From assembly GCA_030248225.1 (NCBI GenBank), contig JASANE010000670.1, forward strand, positions 27,591 to 91,590: DNA of 64,000 nucleotides, in the 5' to 3' direction. Shown here piece after piece: positions 7,601 through 19,241 of this stretch (positions within the stretch are counted from its first letter, which is position 1; each line of letters opens with the position of its first letter). The notes under the pieces are model-generated. The model did no database searches. It saw nothing but the letters and a program-made list of their open reading frames with translations, and had not been told where the DNA came from. The position numbers were made by a program, and so were the translations under genes. The DNA is from Trileptium ribeirensis (taxonomy: Eukaryota; Nematoda; Enoplea; Enoplida; Thoracostomopsidae).

Positions 7601-9410
7601 TGGCTAATTGATCAATTATGGTGTTGTTGTAGACTTGTAGTACTGCTGGATCGGTACGGTTCAGCAGGCTTTTCAATCTGCCATATGCAAGGCCGAAATT
7701 GTCAGGCAATTCTGGTGTGTCGTTTTTCCACGGCCATCGAACAGCATATCGTTGCGTATCCCGCGAATATATGATTGTTTCATTGAACGCCGACTCAGCG
7801 GTAATGTCGTCCGTATCGAGAACGTTCTTCATGGCCACGTCTTCTAAATGCCAAAGTCGTTCGAGGTCGCTGTCCAATCGATGACTAGAGTAACCGAACG
7901 TATCCGACACCGCAATCAAAGTGGTACCGCGGTGCGCGGTCTGCGCATTTTGATTCATCTGCATTGAGCCGGTAAGGACATATCCGACCTTTGTTCCTAT
8001 TAGAACTAGTTTATCGTCGAGGTGAATTTGCTCCGATTGCACAAACTGGTAGTAGTAGTCCAGGCCAATCATAACGTCTAACGTTACTTCGGATGAAGAG
8101 TTGCTGATCGGGTCTGCCAGCTGCAATTTGGACAGAACTGGATAGTCTCTGATGGCGACGGCATGCTTTTGAACCGGGCATGAGATTGATTGGAGGCTGT
8201 TGACAATGATGGGAATTTGATCCCCGTTTTCTGTTGATATGCTGACCTCATAACGTCCAAATTTGCGGACACTCCTTGATTCGGCTTGAATTCCAGCGAT
8301 GCCAATCACTTCCTCATCGATGTATCGGGCCCCGATTTTTCTCAACACTTGCACAGTTGCGAAGCTTCGAGTTGAAGCGGAGTCGAAGATTATCCGCGCT
8401 TTGCACGTTTTAGTGCCGCTCACAAGAGCCAAGGCCGTTGGCAAAACAGCACGGAACGCCGGCTGTTCAACAACGGGTTTTGTTGATTTGTGCACCGCTA
8501 CCAGGGAGCTTGCTGATTCACTTGAAGCCCCACTGCAGCTGTTGGTGTCGTCGGAACCGTTAAGATACTTCGGACAGATGCTGTGGTGATGCTTTCGATC
8601 CACGTTGCAGTGACGACATTTGCTGTATTTTGTTCGACACTGTGCGACTGAGTGTCCTGCACGGAGGCACAAAAAACAGCGGTTGTATAGGACTGATTTT
8701 CGCTCCGCCAGAGTCTTGTACCTGGTGCACGCTGCAGGAAGATGATCCTTCCTTTGACAGAACGCGCATGGATAGCGTTGACCAAATTGTTGATTCGATT
8801 TTCCGACTGTCGCAACGAGCGTGAAAGCTGATGATTGTCTTTGTGACACTCGCCTGATGTTGGTAGACCCTGAATTAGACGTGGGTTTGTCTGATCCCTT
8901 GTCGCCCATACATTGATTTCCGTGCTGGCGAGCTTGTATTTCATCTCGTAAATACGTACGCAAGTTGCTTAGATTCCATGCCGCGTTGCCGTTGCGGCGA
9001 TGGAGCTCAATGCGGATAAAGCGGGGAATCTTTGACAGAATCAAAGGGGTAAACACACGACCAAACGTTTCCTCTGACATTCCTAGAGCGACTAAATTTC
9101 TGATGTGTGCCTCACATTGATCATACACACGTTGTAAGTCGTCGATGTCCTTCGATGATGGGTCCATTGTCATCATGGCATCAAGGTGTGCGAAGATATT
9201 CATTTCGGGATTATCGTAGCGCTGCTTCAGTGCATCCAACGCTGTTTCATACGTATCGCTGTTTAAAGCATAGCCTTCTACGAGACGGAATGCTTCCCCC
9301 CGCAGAATAGATTTCAGATACTGAAACTTTTCAATATTAGATAACTTAGCTCTTGTAAACATTGTTTGTATTATTACCCCCCCCCCCCCCCCATGTCTTT
9401 GTCTAATCAT
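4605..9410 (-). CDS. BEL/Pao LTR-retrotransposon Gag-Pol polyprotein, 5'-truncated
   Basis: The long frame has the BEL/Pao domain order: a Gag helical region (residues about 20-165, LSNIEKFQYLK), CCHC-type zinc knuckles (about 214-280), a retropepsin-like protease with DSAS at about 343, a Pao reverse transcriptase (about 610-800) with YVDN near 762, an RNase H region (FCDASSSAY near 930), an integrase zinc-binding HHCC region (about 1240-1280), a DDE integrase core (GIDYLGP, CDNAKHF, FGGFYERM) and a C-terminal DUF5641-like domain. It would produce cDNA and integrate it. The first 16 or so codons, including a Gly run, come from palindrome-arm sequence and a C16 tract, so the true Gag start is missing. 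Near 4640-4646 a 1-nt shift leaves the conserved C-terminus in another frame, which stays open to a stop at 4447. No LTRs were identified. Confidence 0.9.
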   Translation of the reverse strand: MIRQRHGGGGGVIIQTMFTRAKLSNIEKFQYLKSILRGEAFRLVEGYALNSDTYETALDALKQRYDNPEMNIFAHLDAMMTMDPSSKDIDDLQRVYDQCEAHIRNLVALGMSEETFGRVFTPLILSKIPRFIRIELHRRNGNAAWNLSNLRTYLRDEIQARQHGNQCMGDKGSDKPTSNSGSTNIRRVSQRQSSAFTLVATVGKSNQQFGQRYPCAFCQRKDHLPAACTRYKTLAERKSVLYNRCFLCLRAGHSVAQCRTKYSKCRHCNVDRKHHHSICPKYLNGSDDTNSCSGASSESASSLVAVHKSTKPVVEQPAFRAVLPTALALVSGTKTCKARIIFDSASTRSFATVQVLRKIGARYIDEEVIGIAGIQAESRSVRKFGRYEVSISTENGDQIPIIVNSLQSISCPVQKHAVAIRDYPVLSKLQLADPISNSSSEVTLDVMIGLDYYYQFVQSEQIHLDDKLVLIGTKVGYVLTGSMQMNQNAQTAHRGTTLIAVSDTFGYSSHRLDSDLERLWHLEDVAMKNVLDTDDITAESAFNETIIYSRDTQRYAVRWPWKNDTPELPDNFGLAYGRLKSLLNRTDPAVLQVYNNTIIDQLAKGIIEVAPSEPDGSLVHYLPHHCIIKEQSSTTKLRVVYDASSKASKLLQSLNDCLHRGPVLLSDLCGMLLRFRIHPIAITGDIEKAFLQVEIQIPDRDVTRFLWVLDTSKPPTKQNLVTYRFTRVLFGVKSSPYMLAGTIKHHLSRSDDPTAQQILGNCYVDNIVTGVQTVQDAIDFYKSGKALFASASMNLRQWSSNNDEFMSSLPSIDRCEQTVQSVLGVKWDRSNDCLSCVYPAGKNTVCTTKRSILKEVASIFDPLGFLSPVTVAGKILLQELWKTKVDWDDWLSESERSRWSNLQSELRVAGEMSIPRLVMSSVAAAGVQLHCFCDASSSAYCAAVYLRCVENSVISSNLLFAKTRVSPLNKQTLTIPRLELTAAAMGCKLLEYIQAQLRIEVSEVHLWTDSQCTLHWISNSAKRPVYVKNRVEQIRQYLSVQIRYVPTDCNPADLATRGIAGSKLKSSSLWWSGPAWLQRESSAWPARITPSKPNTQPDSVNSLVANTVESSAIDHKRFSSLNRLLRVTVWVCRFINKIRKRPQLFGTHTPTELKQALRLSIRHDQASFAIAYPKEFSNLLSQLNMFVDPSCLIRCGGRIQHSDASYDQCFPVLLPRSSWLTSLIIMESHNNLAHSGVNHVLTNIRKKFWIPRGRSTIKKVIGRCLTCRRGKGGPFSLPNAPPLPEFRVTMQPPFSSTGIDYLGPLWVQSTNSERMKTWICLFTCCCSRALHLEVVPDMTAEQFLLCLRRFIAVNGSPSLIVCDNAKHFKATKKFIDNSWNESINSEKVIDFCTKHSIKWKFITEFAPWFGGFYERMVKIVKDALRCTLQRRMVSYVELQTVCAEICNIINSRPLTYCDDQQGWHPLSPNDLLSRRNPVSTIPDPATSTDADYRSHSHSATTLRLTWKRIINQLNMFWETWNKHYLTSLRERLWKPNNRGCANQLPMMGAVVLVKSHGQPRGQWTVARITALIKSADGLTRSARLITGSGKSFKDRSSYCFL
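9377..9392. repeat. Poly-C tract (16 C)
   Basis: The tract sits 17 bp inside the outer left edge of the giant palindrome. The matching place in the right arm (near 46950) lacks it. It marks either a real expansion or a sequencing or assembly weak point. Confidence 0.85.
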
Positions 9411-9941
9411 GCTCCATTGGTAGGCCGCGTCAAAAGATTCCAGCGAAAATACATCTAAGTGAAATCAAAATGATCGGTATCGGAGAATTTTATTTGGCCT
9501 GGGTATGGTACCAACACTGGTCAATCGTGCACGCATGTATTGAAATGCATAGAAGAGGAGTGGAATACTGAATTGTATACCAATCGCTTTGTGTTATCAA
9601 CTGATGTGTGGTTGGATGAGCTCTCGGGATACCGGTTGGAATATCTGACGAAACACTTAAGCCGGGATTTCGTCAGATTAGCTTCCCGATATCTTGATCC
9701 CAGTTCGCATCAGTTTTGAAATATTGATATAATATTATAATGCCAGTCATTGCAAGTTGTACGTATGTATATATAATTTTTAGAACCAAGAATAGGGGTC
9801 ATACTTTTGATAAGACTTAATAAGAGTTTTTCGTCAACCCAAAGTAAAGGGGTAAATCTTTTTTCCAGAAATTTTCTGGTTTAACCAGCTCGTGAAACAG
9901 CGGGTAATATATGGGGGATTCTCATTTCAACCCATCATCTG

Positions 9942-11005
9942 TGTTGGGCTGACCTTTTCTGTTCATGCATCGTGGGAGAAAGACCTGTTTGTTCCTACCG
10001 CTGAGCATCCCAGACTAAAGAGAACAAGGGGTAGAAATCGTGTTGGTACGTATATATGTTGGCATGAGTAAAAATATAAGAGTGCGTCACCCCCAGGGAA
10101 CTTGAGTTTTTATATGTCGTCCTTTCAAAAGCAAAATCCCTCCGACCCACGGTTAGGTTGCGCTCATGCATAATTTTTACGGAGGCCAACTGACGTCGAC
10201 TAGTCTAAGTTTCCTCTCATTGACCTTAACGAGGGTTAACCCGACCAGGCACAAAGTAGGAGTAATGTCAGTGTGGCAAATAGGTCGAGTTTCGTTAAGT
10301 CTACTGAATAAGCAAAACATAATTTTTAGGACGACGTTCGATTTTTCCAACCCATGTGACGTCACCCATTCTAACCTACGTTCCATCACCCGTCTCTACG
10401 CAACGAAGGTGTATGTGTCTTTGATCGGAAATCTGCATAACATAAGTTGGGCCTACGTGACCCGAAAGTCCTGTGAGTTACTCATTAATTCCATTCTAAT
10501 ACTGAAATGTTTTGGGGTCTTTGTTCCGGGCAAGCAGCACGCGTAAGTTAAATATACTCTACTGGGTTACCCTCTGTCAAAAAGACTCTTCAGCCATCAG
10601 TGTCCCAATAGAGCGGCCTTGCTTATTCCTTACTTTACTCGCTACTCCACGAACTTTCTAATTTTTATTCTAGTCTCACGGTATGAATAATGATGACAAT
10701 CACGTACACTTACCATGGTTTCTTATTGCACAGGCTTACACGAAAAGTCTTAGGCACCGACCTGGGGTGCCCTTTTACCCGACGCTTTAGGAATTACTCT
10801 CCTGAAAATTACATCACATTTTAACGTCTAACGTATCACAACCATTCTAAAATCGGGTTCATAAGTAAAATCGCTTTGTTGAAGAATCAGGCAAAAGACC
10901 GAGACAGCATTTAGTCAATGGGGACGGGCCAAGGCACCACTGGAGAGTGATGCCCTCGTATTTGTGTTTTTATATAAAACATGCATAATTAATTTCATAT
11001 TATGA
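9942..11005. other. 1064-bp block present only in the left arm
   Basis: The right arm reads straight through (junction near 46411) where the left arm has this block. It begins tgttgggctg and ends catattatga. There is no target duplication or terminal inverted repeat, so it is either an insertion without duplication or a deletion from the right arm. It contains a 126-codon plus-strand frame at 10166-10546 that I do not recognise. The TG start is LTR-like, but no partner LTR exists. Confidence 0.6.
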
Positions 11006-14000
11006 CATTGCTTGTATGTCAATCATGTTATGATAAACTTGTTATAAAAATTGTTTCTGATTACATTTGGCGGCTGGTAAAAAGTACCTGCGGTTTCAAT
11101 TTTTGTCAAGCGATATCCAGTAGCGCTAAATGATGAAACTAGGAAAACGTTCCAAAATCTAAGGACCAGTTGACTGAGCTACAATACACAAGACCAGTAG
11201 GAGGTGTTACAAATGCAAGAAACTATAAGAGACGAGTCTTCAAGTATTCTAGTAGGGAATTCCCAAGAAAATTCAAACGGGCCCTGTAAATGGCTCTCAA
11301 GCAATTTTTTAAGTATCCGGAGTTTTGCTATAACAACTTCTGATTATACCTAGACCTAATGCGGACAAACGCCACAATATACCCCTCCAGACCAAAAATA
11401 TTATCGGCATCGGTGCTCGGCCATGCGGCATGCACCATAGCGGCAAGTATGTGGTGCAGCTGGATTCCTTAACGCCAGAACTGCTCCTTGTACAATAGAG
11501 CACTTTGTTTTATAAAGCTGCCTGTTATCGTATGCTAACAGTATTTTTGTATTTTAATTGTGTATTTTGTAGTAAGCAAAGATTGTTTAAGATGTAGTTT
11601 ATTTAGAAATACACTTAAATGTTATCGTTCTAATATAGCTGCATTCTGATTGAAAGTTTTCGGGAGATTTTCAGAATTAGATGCAGATGTGGCGCAGGTT
11701 AATCTAAATGTTTCTGTGTTTCGTGGTCTAGATAAGAAACGGTGTGCTAGGAAAGCAGCACTAAAAATATCAGTGCAATTCAATTTTTGCTATTGTGAAT
11801 TGTTAAATCTATGTTGGTATATACATTGCACACATACATGCAAGTAAAGCCTTATTACCTGACTCCAGTTATGAAAAAAATAAGGGCTACCATCATTTTT
11901 GTTAGTTCAGTTTAATAGCTTCCATGGCTTTGAGCTGAATGCTTTTAATTAAAAATAACGATAAATAGATAAATGCATTGACAGACACAACAATAGTTCA
12001 ATATTCAGAATTCGGTAAGAACATGTTTATAGATTTATTTTATAAAAATATTGAAATACCATTAAGCACGTTATCTGATTTGGACCTCTCGGGCCAGGCC
12101 GGGCCGGGCCTAAAAATTTACACTCATTCTCCCCACTATCCTTAAGCAAGAATCTAATTTAAATTCTGAGCTGAAATGTTGAGCATATTATGTGGATATT
12201 ATTTTTTCTTTATCCAAGCTCTTCAAAAGTGGAGGAGGACAAAAAGTGGTGGGGCCAATCGTCGGCAATGATTTCGTTATAACCACGTCAGTTAATTCTT
12301 TCCAAAAAGTGGGAAGGGTCGTCCCTCCGCTCCCATCTCCTTTACAACGCCCTGGATTGATCAAACTGGCGTCAGTTGACAATTATTTTACACATTCTAT
12401 TTTAGAACATAGCTTGGTAGTTTATTACCGCTGTATAAAAATTTTTTAGCAAAAAGTATATTTAAATATTCATATTCTTGTTCTCATTTACTAAAGAATA
12501 CTTGCATATAGTTAAGAGATAAATTACAATGTGTAGGTATTGGACAATATATATATTTTCAACAAGTTATAACAATGTGCCCTTCAATGCCGAATTACCA
12601 CACTTTTATTGAATTGAGATTTTTGAAAAGAGTGAATAAATTTCAACCAAAACAGGAATATTTCTAATTTGAATGTTCTCTGCCAAGGAAACATCTTGAA
12701 ATTAGGAAAATGCGATTAAACGCTGAACATTTTGTTATCTATTATTTAGTAACTCAGGGTTTTTTAATTAATCCATATGAAATTTCATTTGATCTTTTTT
12801 CAAATAAGTCTGAGCATTATTATAAAAAATACGCCTTTCCAATTTAATTTCGGTTGTGCAATCGAAATTAATATTATTATTGTTAATGCATAGACTCAAA
12901 TTTCGATCCAGTTTGAGTCAGTTGAAAAACAATCTCTTTCACGTTTTAATATTAAAGGTCAGTTGCAATGCTGCTGTTAAGAGTAGACCCATGTGCTCAA
13001 ATATCCTAACTTGCATTTTGAACTTTACACGTCGAGATATTGCAATTTATATCAGATCACTAAACTTGGTCTTTACTTTGGTGACCGCTGTTTTATTCTA
13101 AATAACGCAATTGAGAGCATTTCTCATTAAAGAAAGCTCACTATTCCTCAATATAAAGTGTCGCAATTTTTGACAGCTTCGGGTAGAGAAATACTACACA
13201 AAAAGTCGAAGATTCAGAGCATTAGTCTCTGACAAGATTTTGCATTCGTTTGTCTCTTGGAGCCAGCTACAACATACAAAAATCTCTTATAGCCAACGGA
13301 TAAAGATAATATAAATTTTAATAAGTAGCTATTGGAGACTTTTATATCTAAAAGATGCTTGCAACAGACAAAAGTTTCTAACAGCTAGCCGTTAAAAACA
13401 AAAATCTGTCATGCCTATTTGCAAGAGATTTTAGTCTCTAACGGATCGCTGTCAGAGATTCTTGCCTTTACCGATATCCATAGAAGGGCCTCCGAATAAT
13501 AAGTTGGCCAACACCCCACCCCCGAGGGTGTTGCCCTGCCGAGCCCATAGGCGACAGGGGCGCAACATTTCCTGCCGATCGACTGACCCCTCCTCGGGTG
13601 GGTTGTTGATACTCCTAGGACCCCGTTACTCCCCCGCTACCTTGGCATACATACTACTTGTTTCCATTAATAACACTTGGCCTTAAATTGTGTTTATTTG
13701 CGGATGGCTATAAACGCGACACAGAATTATAGGGCGTATAGAAATAGAAATTCAAAGGATCGTGCTGAAATATTCGTGACGCAGGTGCCATGTGGCACCT
13801 GGTGCCACCTTGATCATCCGTGACGAACGCTCGTACTGTTCGCCGACAGCGCCGACTGTATTCATAAGACGGTGTTTGCACCTCCGTACAATTTGTCGGA
13901 TATGGTCCAAGGTACCGGATTTATATTTTAATTTATAGGGACGTCCGCAGACCGCGGCTTAACCGCTGTTATCTATCGGAATAAACATGCAGAATTTTAC

Positions 14001-15680
14001 TTTATACGCGCCATCAATAAAATTTCATTCAAATGTATTACATAGCTAAGTCATTGGTAACGAATATTTATGGTGTGATTCTTAGTGTTAGTGTTAGGGT
14101 TACCAGGCTACCAGGGGTTTCCGGTCCAAACCCATCCCAAAAACCCAAAAATTCCTAAACACCCGGGATGGATCACCAAATTCTTTATTATACTCTTCTC
14201 TCCCTTCTGTGTCCGTGGGTTCTGGTTTTGTTTTGTTTCCACGTTTTGTTTTGTTTCTAGCGAATTTGCATAATTAGGAGTCGTTTCTGTTATTAGCTAT
14301 CCTGTGTTAGCTTCTTTTTGTTTTCTAGTTTCAGTCTAGGATTAGCACTCGTAGAGTTCGGTGACTAAGCTCGTAGAGCTAATAGAAATAACGGATTATA
14401 ACCCTAAACTTCGGTGTTTTCCTTCGATATGCTTCTCGACTAGATATATCCGATATACAACACTTCGGCATTTTATTATTAATTTATTTTTGGTTTTATG
14501 CTTACATAGCTAATACGCTGCGTTGTTTAAATTCTTCGAAAACGTTTTTGGTTAATGTCCGAACTTATCAACTAGTTACTTAATGGTTTATGGTTTTCAA
14601 TGGTTTTAAATTTTATGGAAGCGATGAATGCCAATCGTAAGTGAAAACCGGGTCTTCGCATCTAGTTCTGGTGATAGCAATCATCGTGAAAAAGTCTAAA
14701 CCCAACTTGCAATCATTAACGTTGACCCTAGGGTACTACACAAATAGGTACGTATTTATCTTTTTACTAATTTAACTTAGCCCTATTAATCTCCCAAAGA
14801 AAAATAGAGAGTGCAAGAACGTAACTTAATTATAACCGTATTGGAAATAACACGCGTCTAGCTTATCCGTCCGGCAGCGCGAACGTTAACATAAGGGGAC
14901 TTATTATAGAATATTAGAGTGGCGAAACTAGGTATACTGGGAGTGATCAAATACTCGGAAGTCATAAGACAAGGTGCATAAATAGTGGCGTTACGCAGAA
15001 ACAAACTATATTACTAATTGTTGTGCGATTTGCTAACGTTGAGTAAAACTACTAACTTCTGCTGGTTTGACTATATATCGGAATCAGGTGCTGAACAAAT
15101 CGAATAGTCACGCAGCAACGGTATAAGGAACGTTAATACGCTGACCCAATAGCGCGCTCCAAGGAACAAAATTAATAATCCCCACCGGCATACTACTGGC
15201 CACGCGTACGAACCATACATGTTCAATTTAATAATCCGATAGCCACCATAATAAAAGTATAGTCCAACCCCTACCCCCTTAAAAGAAAACAAAATAACAT
15301 TTAGTAGTTATTGTCTGGAGTGTGGTAGGCTATTTAAGGTTTCCTGGGTAAAAAACTCCGCAAGAAAATCATAATTTTATATGCCCAACCCCAAAACCCA
15401 AATTTTTCAAAATTACTTATTTGCTGATCCTTATGTATTTCTTAAGTTTCTAAACTTTGGAATTTTGTTTTGATTAATTTGTATATTTTGGTTTCGTTTC
15501 TTTTATTAGCTAAGCTATTTGTTTGTTTATTTATTTACCAATAATAAAATAACAAAGCAATTAAGATGCTAATTAATGACGCAAATATTATTAATAATTA
15601 GGATAAGAAAACACTTGAATGAATTATCTGACATTAGAATGGATAAAAAACCGCTAATATATACCTACTCTTAGATGATC
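11006..15680. other. Outer left arm, noncoding repeat-derived DNA
   Basis: No coding region is recognised. Notable pieces are a GGGCC-rich stretch near 12090-12112, a run at 13190-13460 of degenerate units related to AGAGACTTTTGTCTCTAACAG, a GC-rich patch at 13480-13640, and a GGTGCCACATGGCACC-like palindrome near 13785-13812. All have counterparts in the right arm. Confidence 0.5.
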
Positions 15681-15689
15681 AAGTATATA

Positions 15690-17800
15690 AATTAATCTAA
15701 GTCAGATGTTTAAAAATTAAAATCATTACCGAAGTAACTACACTTTCTGAAAAAGTATTCCAAGCGTTAATTATATGATAGGAAAAGAAATAACGTAAAT
15801 TGATGCATAATTTGATCTTGTGTGAGACGTATTATGCGCGAAGAAATTATCAGCATTTATATCAACATAATTTCTTGTTATTTTGAAAGTAAGGACCAAA
15901 TCGCAAAAAAGCCTGCGATATTCGATAGATTTTAATTTTAAAAATGATAAACGCTCAGTATATATAGGATGAGTTGGGATTTTGTAATAATTTTTTTTGT
16001 GAAACATCTTGGGACTGATTCAAGTTTACGTATCTCTTGTAAATTATATGGGGAACAAATTTCAGAAGATTATTCCAGTTTAGGTAAAACGAAGGACTTG
16101 TATATCCTAACTAAATTAGCAGTGTTTTTTCTTGCAAAAACCAAAGAATAAGATTAGAAGTATTTGAAGCTTTAGAGGAAAGACAATATTTACGATACCA
16201 AGATCATTGTAACAGTCAACATAAGGAATACCAGTGTCATTGACAAAATACAAGACAAGGACCTAGATGATGAGCAGCAACAGATCACTAAAGTGAAGAA
16301 AAGAAATGAATAACGTTATTTCAATTCGCTGTAATAAATCAGTTTCACGATAATCCGATAATTCAAAATGTAATTTAGTATCGTCTGCATACAGTTTTAT
16401 GTTGCAGTAATTTGTTGCGCAACAAACATCATTAATATATAATAAAAATAAAAGTGAGCCCAAAAGACTACCTTGTGGTACCTCAGAGATTATATTGCAA
16501 TAATCAGGACGATGCGCATCAATTTTCACAAACATCATGCGGTCTTTCAGATAACTACTCAGAATAGCTAGCACTTTCGGCCCTACTCCGTTTCGTTTCA
16601 GAATTTCAAGTAATTTTTGCTTGAAACACAATCGAAGGTCTTCGCAATATCTGAATAAATAATAACGAAGTTACTAATATCACTAGTACGCGTATAATCA
16701 TTAAGCCTGCACAAATGTTGCAGCATAGTTGATTTACCAAAAATGAAACCAAACTGACTGTCACACAGTAAATTATCTACCCCATAGTGTTCTAGCAATG
16801 CATCACGAATAAATGTTTCAAAAAGTTTACAGGTAAAAGAATTACAGGACAATAGTTTTTAACATCAGAGGGTTCACCTTTTTGTGGATATGAATAGTTT
16901 TAGCTTTTTTCCATTCAAGTGGAAAAATTTGTTTACACAAGCATTTACGAAACAGGATTGAAAGTGGAACAGTTAATGAAAAAGATATTTTTAATAACTG
17001 TGATATTCCGTCAAAGCCACAACTCTTGTTTACCTTCAGCATAGTAATTTTGTCAACTATCATTTCTGAAATTATGTTGACATCACAAACAGACCCACAG
17101 TAACCAAAATTTAACTAATCAAACAAACTATTATCACTAACATAAACTTATTTACAAATTTATAAACGAAAGCTTCAGCCTTCGAAATACGATCAATTTA
17201 AACATTACCATTAGCTAATTTTAAACATGGCATATTAGTTTCTGCCGAATATAATTCCAAAAGTCATTTATTGAACCATGTTAGGCTAGCCTATTTTCAA
17301 AAATTTCTAAAACACGACTTTTGCTAAATTTTGCTTCTTTGGAAACTTGCGCAAGGTTTTGACGATTTTGGACTGAAGGATTAATTTTAACTCGTTTAAG
17401 ACTGTTTTCTTTTTGGCATTTAACTTGTGAGTTTTACGCGACCAACAAGTTTTAATATGACGTTTTGTAAATACAATAACAAAACGATAAATACATTCAT
17501 TAATAACACGAAATAAAAACACGAAACATCAGCGTCAAAGGAAGTCATCCCATACAGTAGACCAACCCATTTGTAAGAATTAAGGAGACGTAATATACCC
17601 TCAAAATTGGCTGTAGAAAAATTGCGACTAGTCACGAAGAAAGGACAGGTTCGCCAATGAAGGGCAAAAAAAGCGTGGACTATGAAATAATCAGAAGTAG
17701 TCAATGGGCGAAGTACATCAATATAACACATTAAGTTTGGTTTATTTACTAAAATTAAGTCAAGTTTATTTCCAAAAATGTGAGGGGAATCATTTATTAG
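15690..17800 (-). pseudogene. LINE-A, 3' half: endonuclease C-terminus and reverse transcriptase
   Basis: Broken frames together spell a CR1/Jockey-type ORF2. They are the endonuclease end (HIFGNKLDLILVN region near 17740-17800), RT fingers (NKSCGFDGIS near 17010), a GFIFGKSTMLQHL block near 16740, PQGSLLGSLLFLLYIND near 16430-16490, catalytic YADD near 16370-16390, and the C-terminal INAWN motif near 15750. Frameshifts and stops show it is dead. Its 5' half continues at 21357-22740, beyond the nested RTE. Confidence 0.85.
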
Positions 17801-18148
17801 GTGAAAGTCGTGACCCAGGTCTGTTGATCAGATCTCGGGCGTCACTGAAAAGGTGTACAATACCCTAGCGCAATACATCGCTTCCCTATGACAAGTCAAG
17901 CCCTTGTCTCCTCGTGGCACAGACTGGATATAAACTGAAGGGGCCTCTGGCGACAGGCGGGTGTTTGGCGCCTGATGAAATAACCAGACCCCCGCTGCCT
18001 TGCGGGCTAAGGGTCTTGACCCAAGGGCTACTGGTTGTTAGTCCGGGAAACAAAAACTAACTATTGGGCGACAAACCACGATAAAAAGTCCCTGCTGCCT
18101 AGCAGGTCAGGTGTTTACACCATAGGCTAGGGCCATCGCTTACAACTG

Positions 18149-19241
18149 ATGGTGGCGTCAGGAAGGGCATCCGGCCGTAAAAACACGCTCCAAAGAAAAT
18201 CCATGATATCAGCGCAAAATTGGATGGCCCTCAGTCCCCCGCAGCTCTTAAATGAGCAGAGGGTGCGAAGAATCTCGGGTGGAGCCGTCGTTACGAAGGG
18301 ATCCGACGGTGCGAATGGCAGTCCCTTCACGAAACGGACCTATCGTATTGCTACTGCAAATGTGGGCACAATGAAGGGTAAGCGCAGGGAAATGTTAGCA
18401 AGAAGAAGGGTAGACACCTGTGCCGTCCAAGAAGTACGATTCAAGGGGCAAGGAACAAGGATCTACGGAAGCGGTAGGGAATGTTATAAGCTTTGGTGGA
18501 GTGGGGATGCTCGCTGTGACAGTGGAGTGGGTCTCATGCAGGGATCGACCGGTATACCGGTACCGGTTTACCGGTATTTTTTCAGTACCGGTACCGGTAC
18601 CGGTAAATTTTGGTACCGGTCGATCCCTGGTCTCATGGCGAAAAAGATCTTGGCCGATGACGTGATCGAGATTGAGCGTCTAAACGACAGGATAGTGCGT
18701 ATCAGAATCGTAGTAGGTGACAAGATCTGTGACGTCTTTTTTGCGTAGGCACCACACTCGGGTCGGCAAGAGGAAGAAAAAGACACCTTCTATGATTGTC
18801 TGCGTGACTGCGTAATGGCAGTATCCGCAGAGGAAGAGCGAGCTGGTCGTTGCAGGCGATCTCAACGCGCACGTTGGCTGGGATACAACCGGATGAGATC
18901 TAGTGATAGGTCCACACGGTTTTGGCACCTTGAACGCCGAAGGGGAAAGGTTGCTGGACTTCTGTCTTGAACACGATATGCGGATTGTCAACACCGAGTT
19001 CAAGAAATGTAGCGAAAAACTCATTACCTACAAAAGTGGTACGTCAGCTACACAGATCGACTTCATTCTCCGGAGACAATCTTCAAAACCAGTAAACTGC
19101 AAAGTCATTCCAGGTGAAGCATGTCTGACACAACATAAGATGCTGGTCACGGACATACAGATGAATAAATTCGCAGCCAAGAAGCGAGAGCGTAAATTGC
19201 TGGCACTGAGAGTCTGGAAGCTCAAGCATGCGGCCACATGA
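18149..19241 (+). pseudogene. RTE APE-type endonuclease (broken, left copy)
   Basis: Fragments match the endonuclease/exonuclease/phosphatase domain of RTE elements, often annotated 'craniofacial development protein 2-like'. Present are TANVGTMKGKRRE, the catalytic VQEVRF segment, GDLNAHVGWD near 18855-18885, and QIDFILRR near 19052-19075. It would nick target DNA. The frame is interrupted by a 91-bp hAT-type insertion at 18539-18629 and by frameshifts around 18748 and 18890. Confidence 0.8.
18539..18629. mobile_element. 91-bp hAT-type miniature element (MITE)
   Basis: It is bounded by inverted repeats CAGGGATCGACCGGTA / TACCGGTCGATCCCTG, and the whole element is nearly palindromic with repeated ACCGGT. 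Perfect 8-bp direct repeats GTCTCATG flank it (18531-18538 and 18630-18637). The CAGGG terminus and 8-bp duplication are hAT hallmarks. The right arm has the empty site, with one copy of the target (catgagac, 36697-36704). It is too short to encode anything and was moved by a transposase from elsewhere. Confidence 0.9.

Noticed and set aside
9363..9410. N-terminus of the BEL frame with a Gly run
   Set aside because: It is translated from palindrome-arm sequence and the C16 tract, so it is not native Gag.
9942..11005. Solo LTR
   Set aside because: The TG start is present, but there is no target duplication, no clean CA end at the junction and no internal element.
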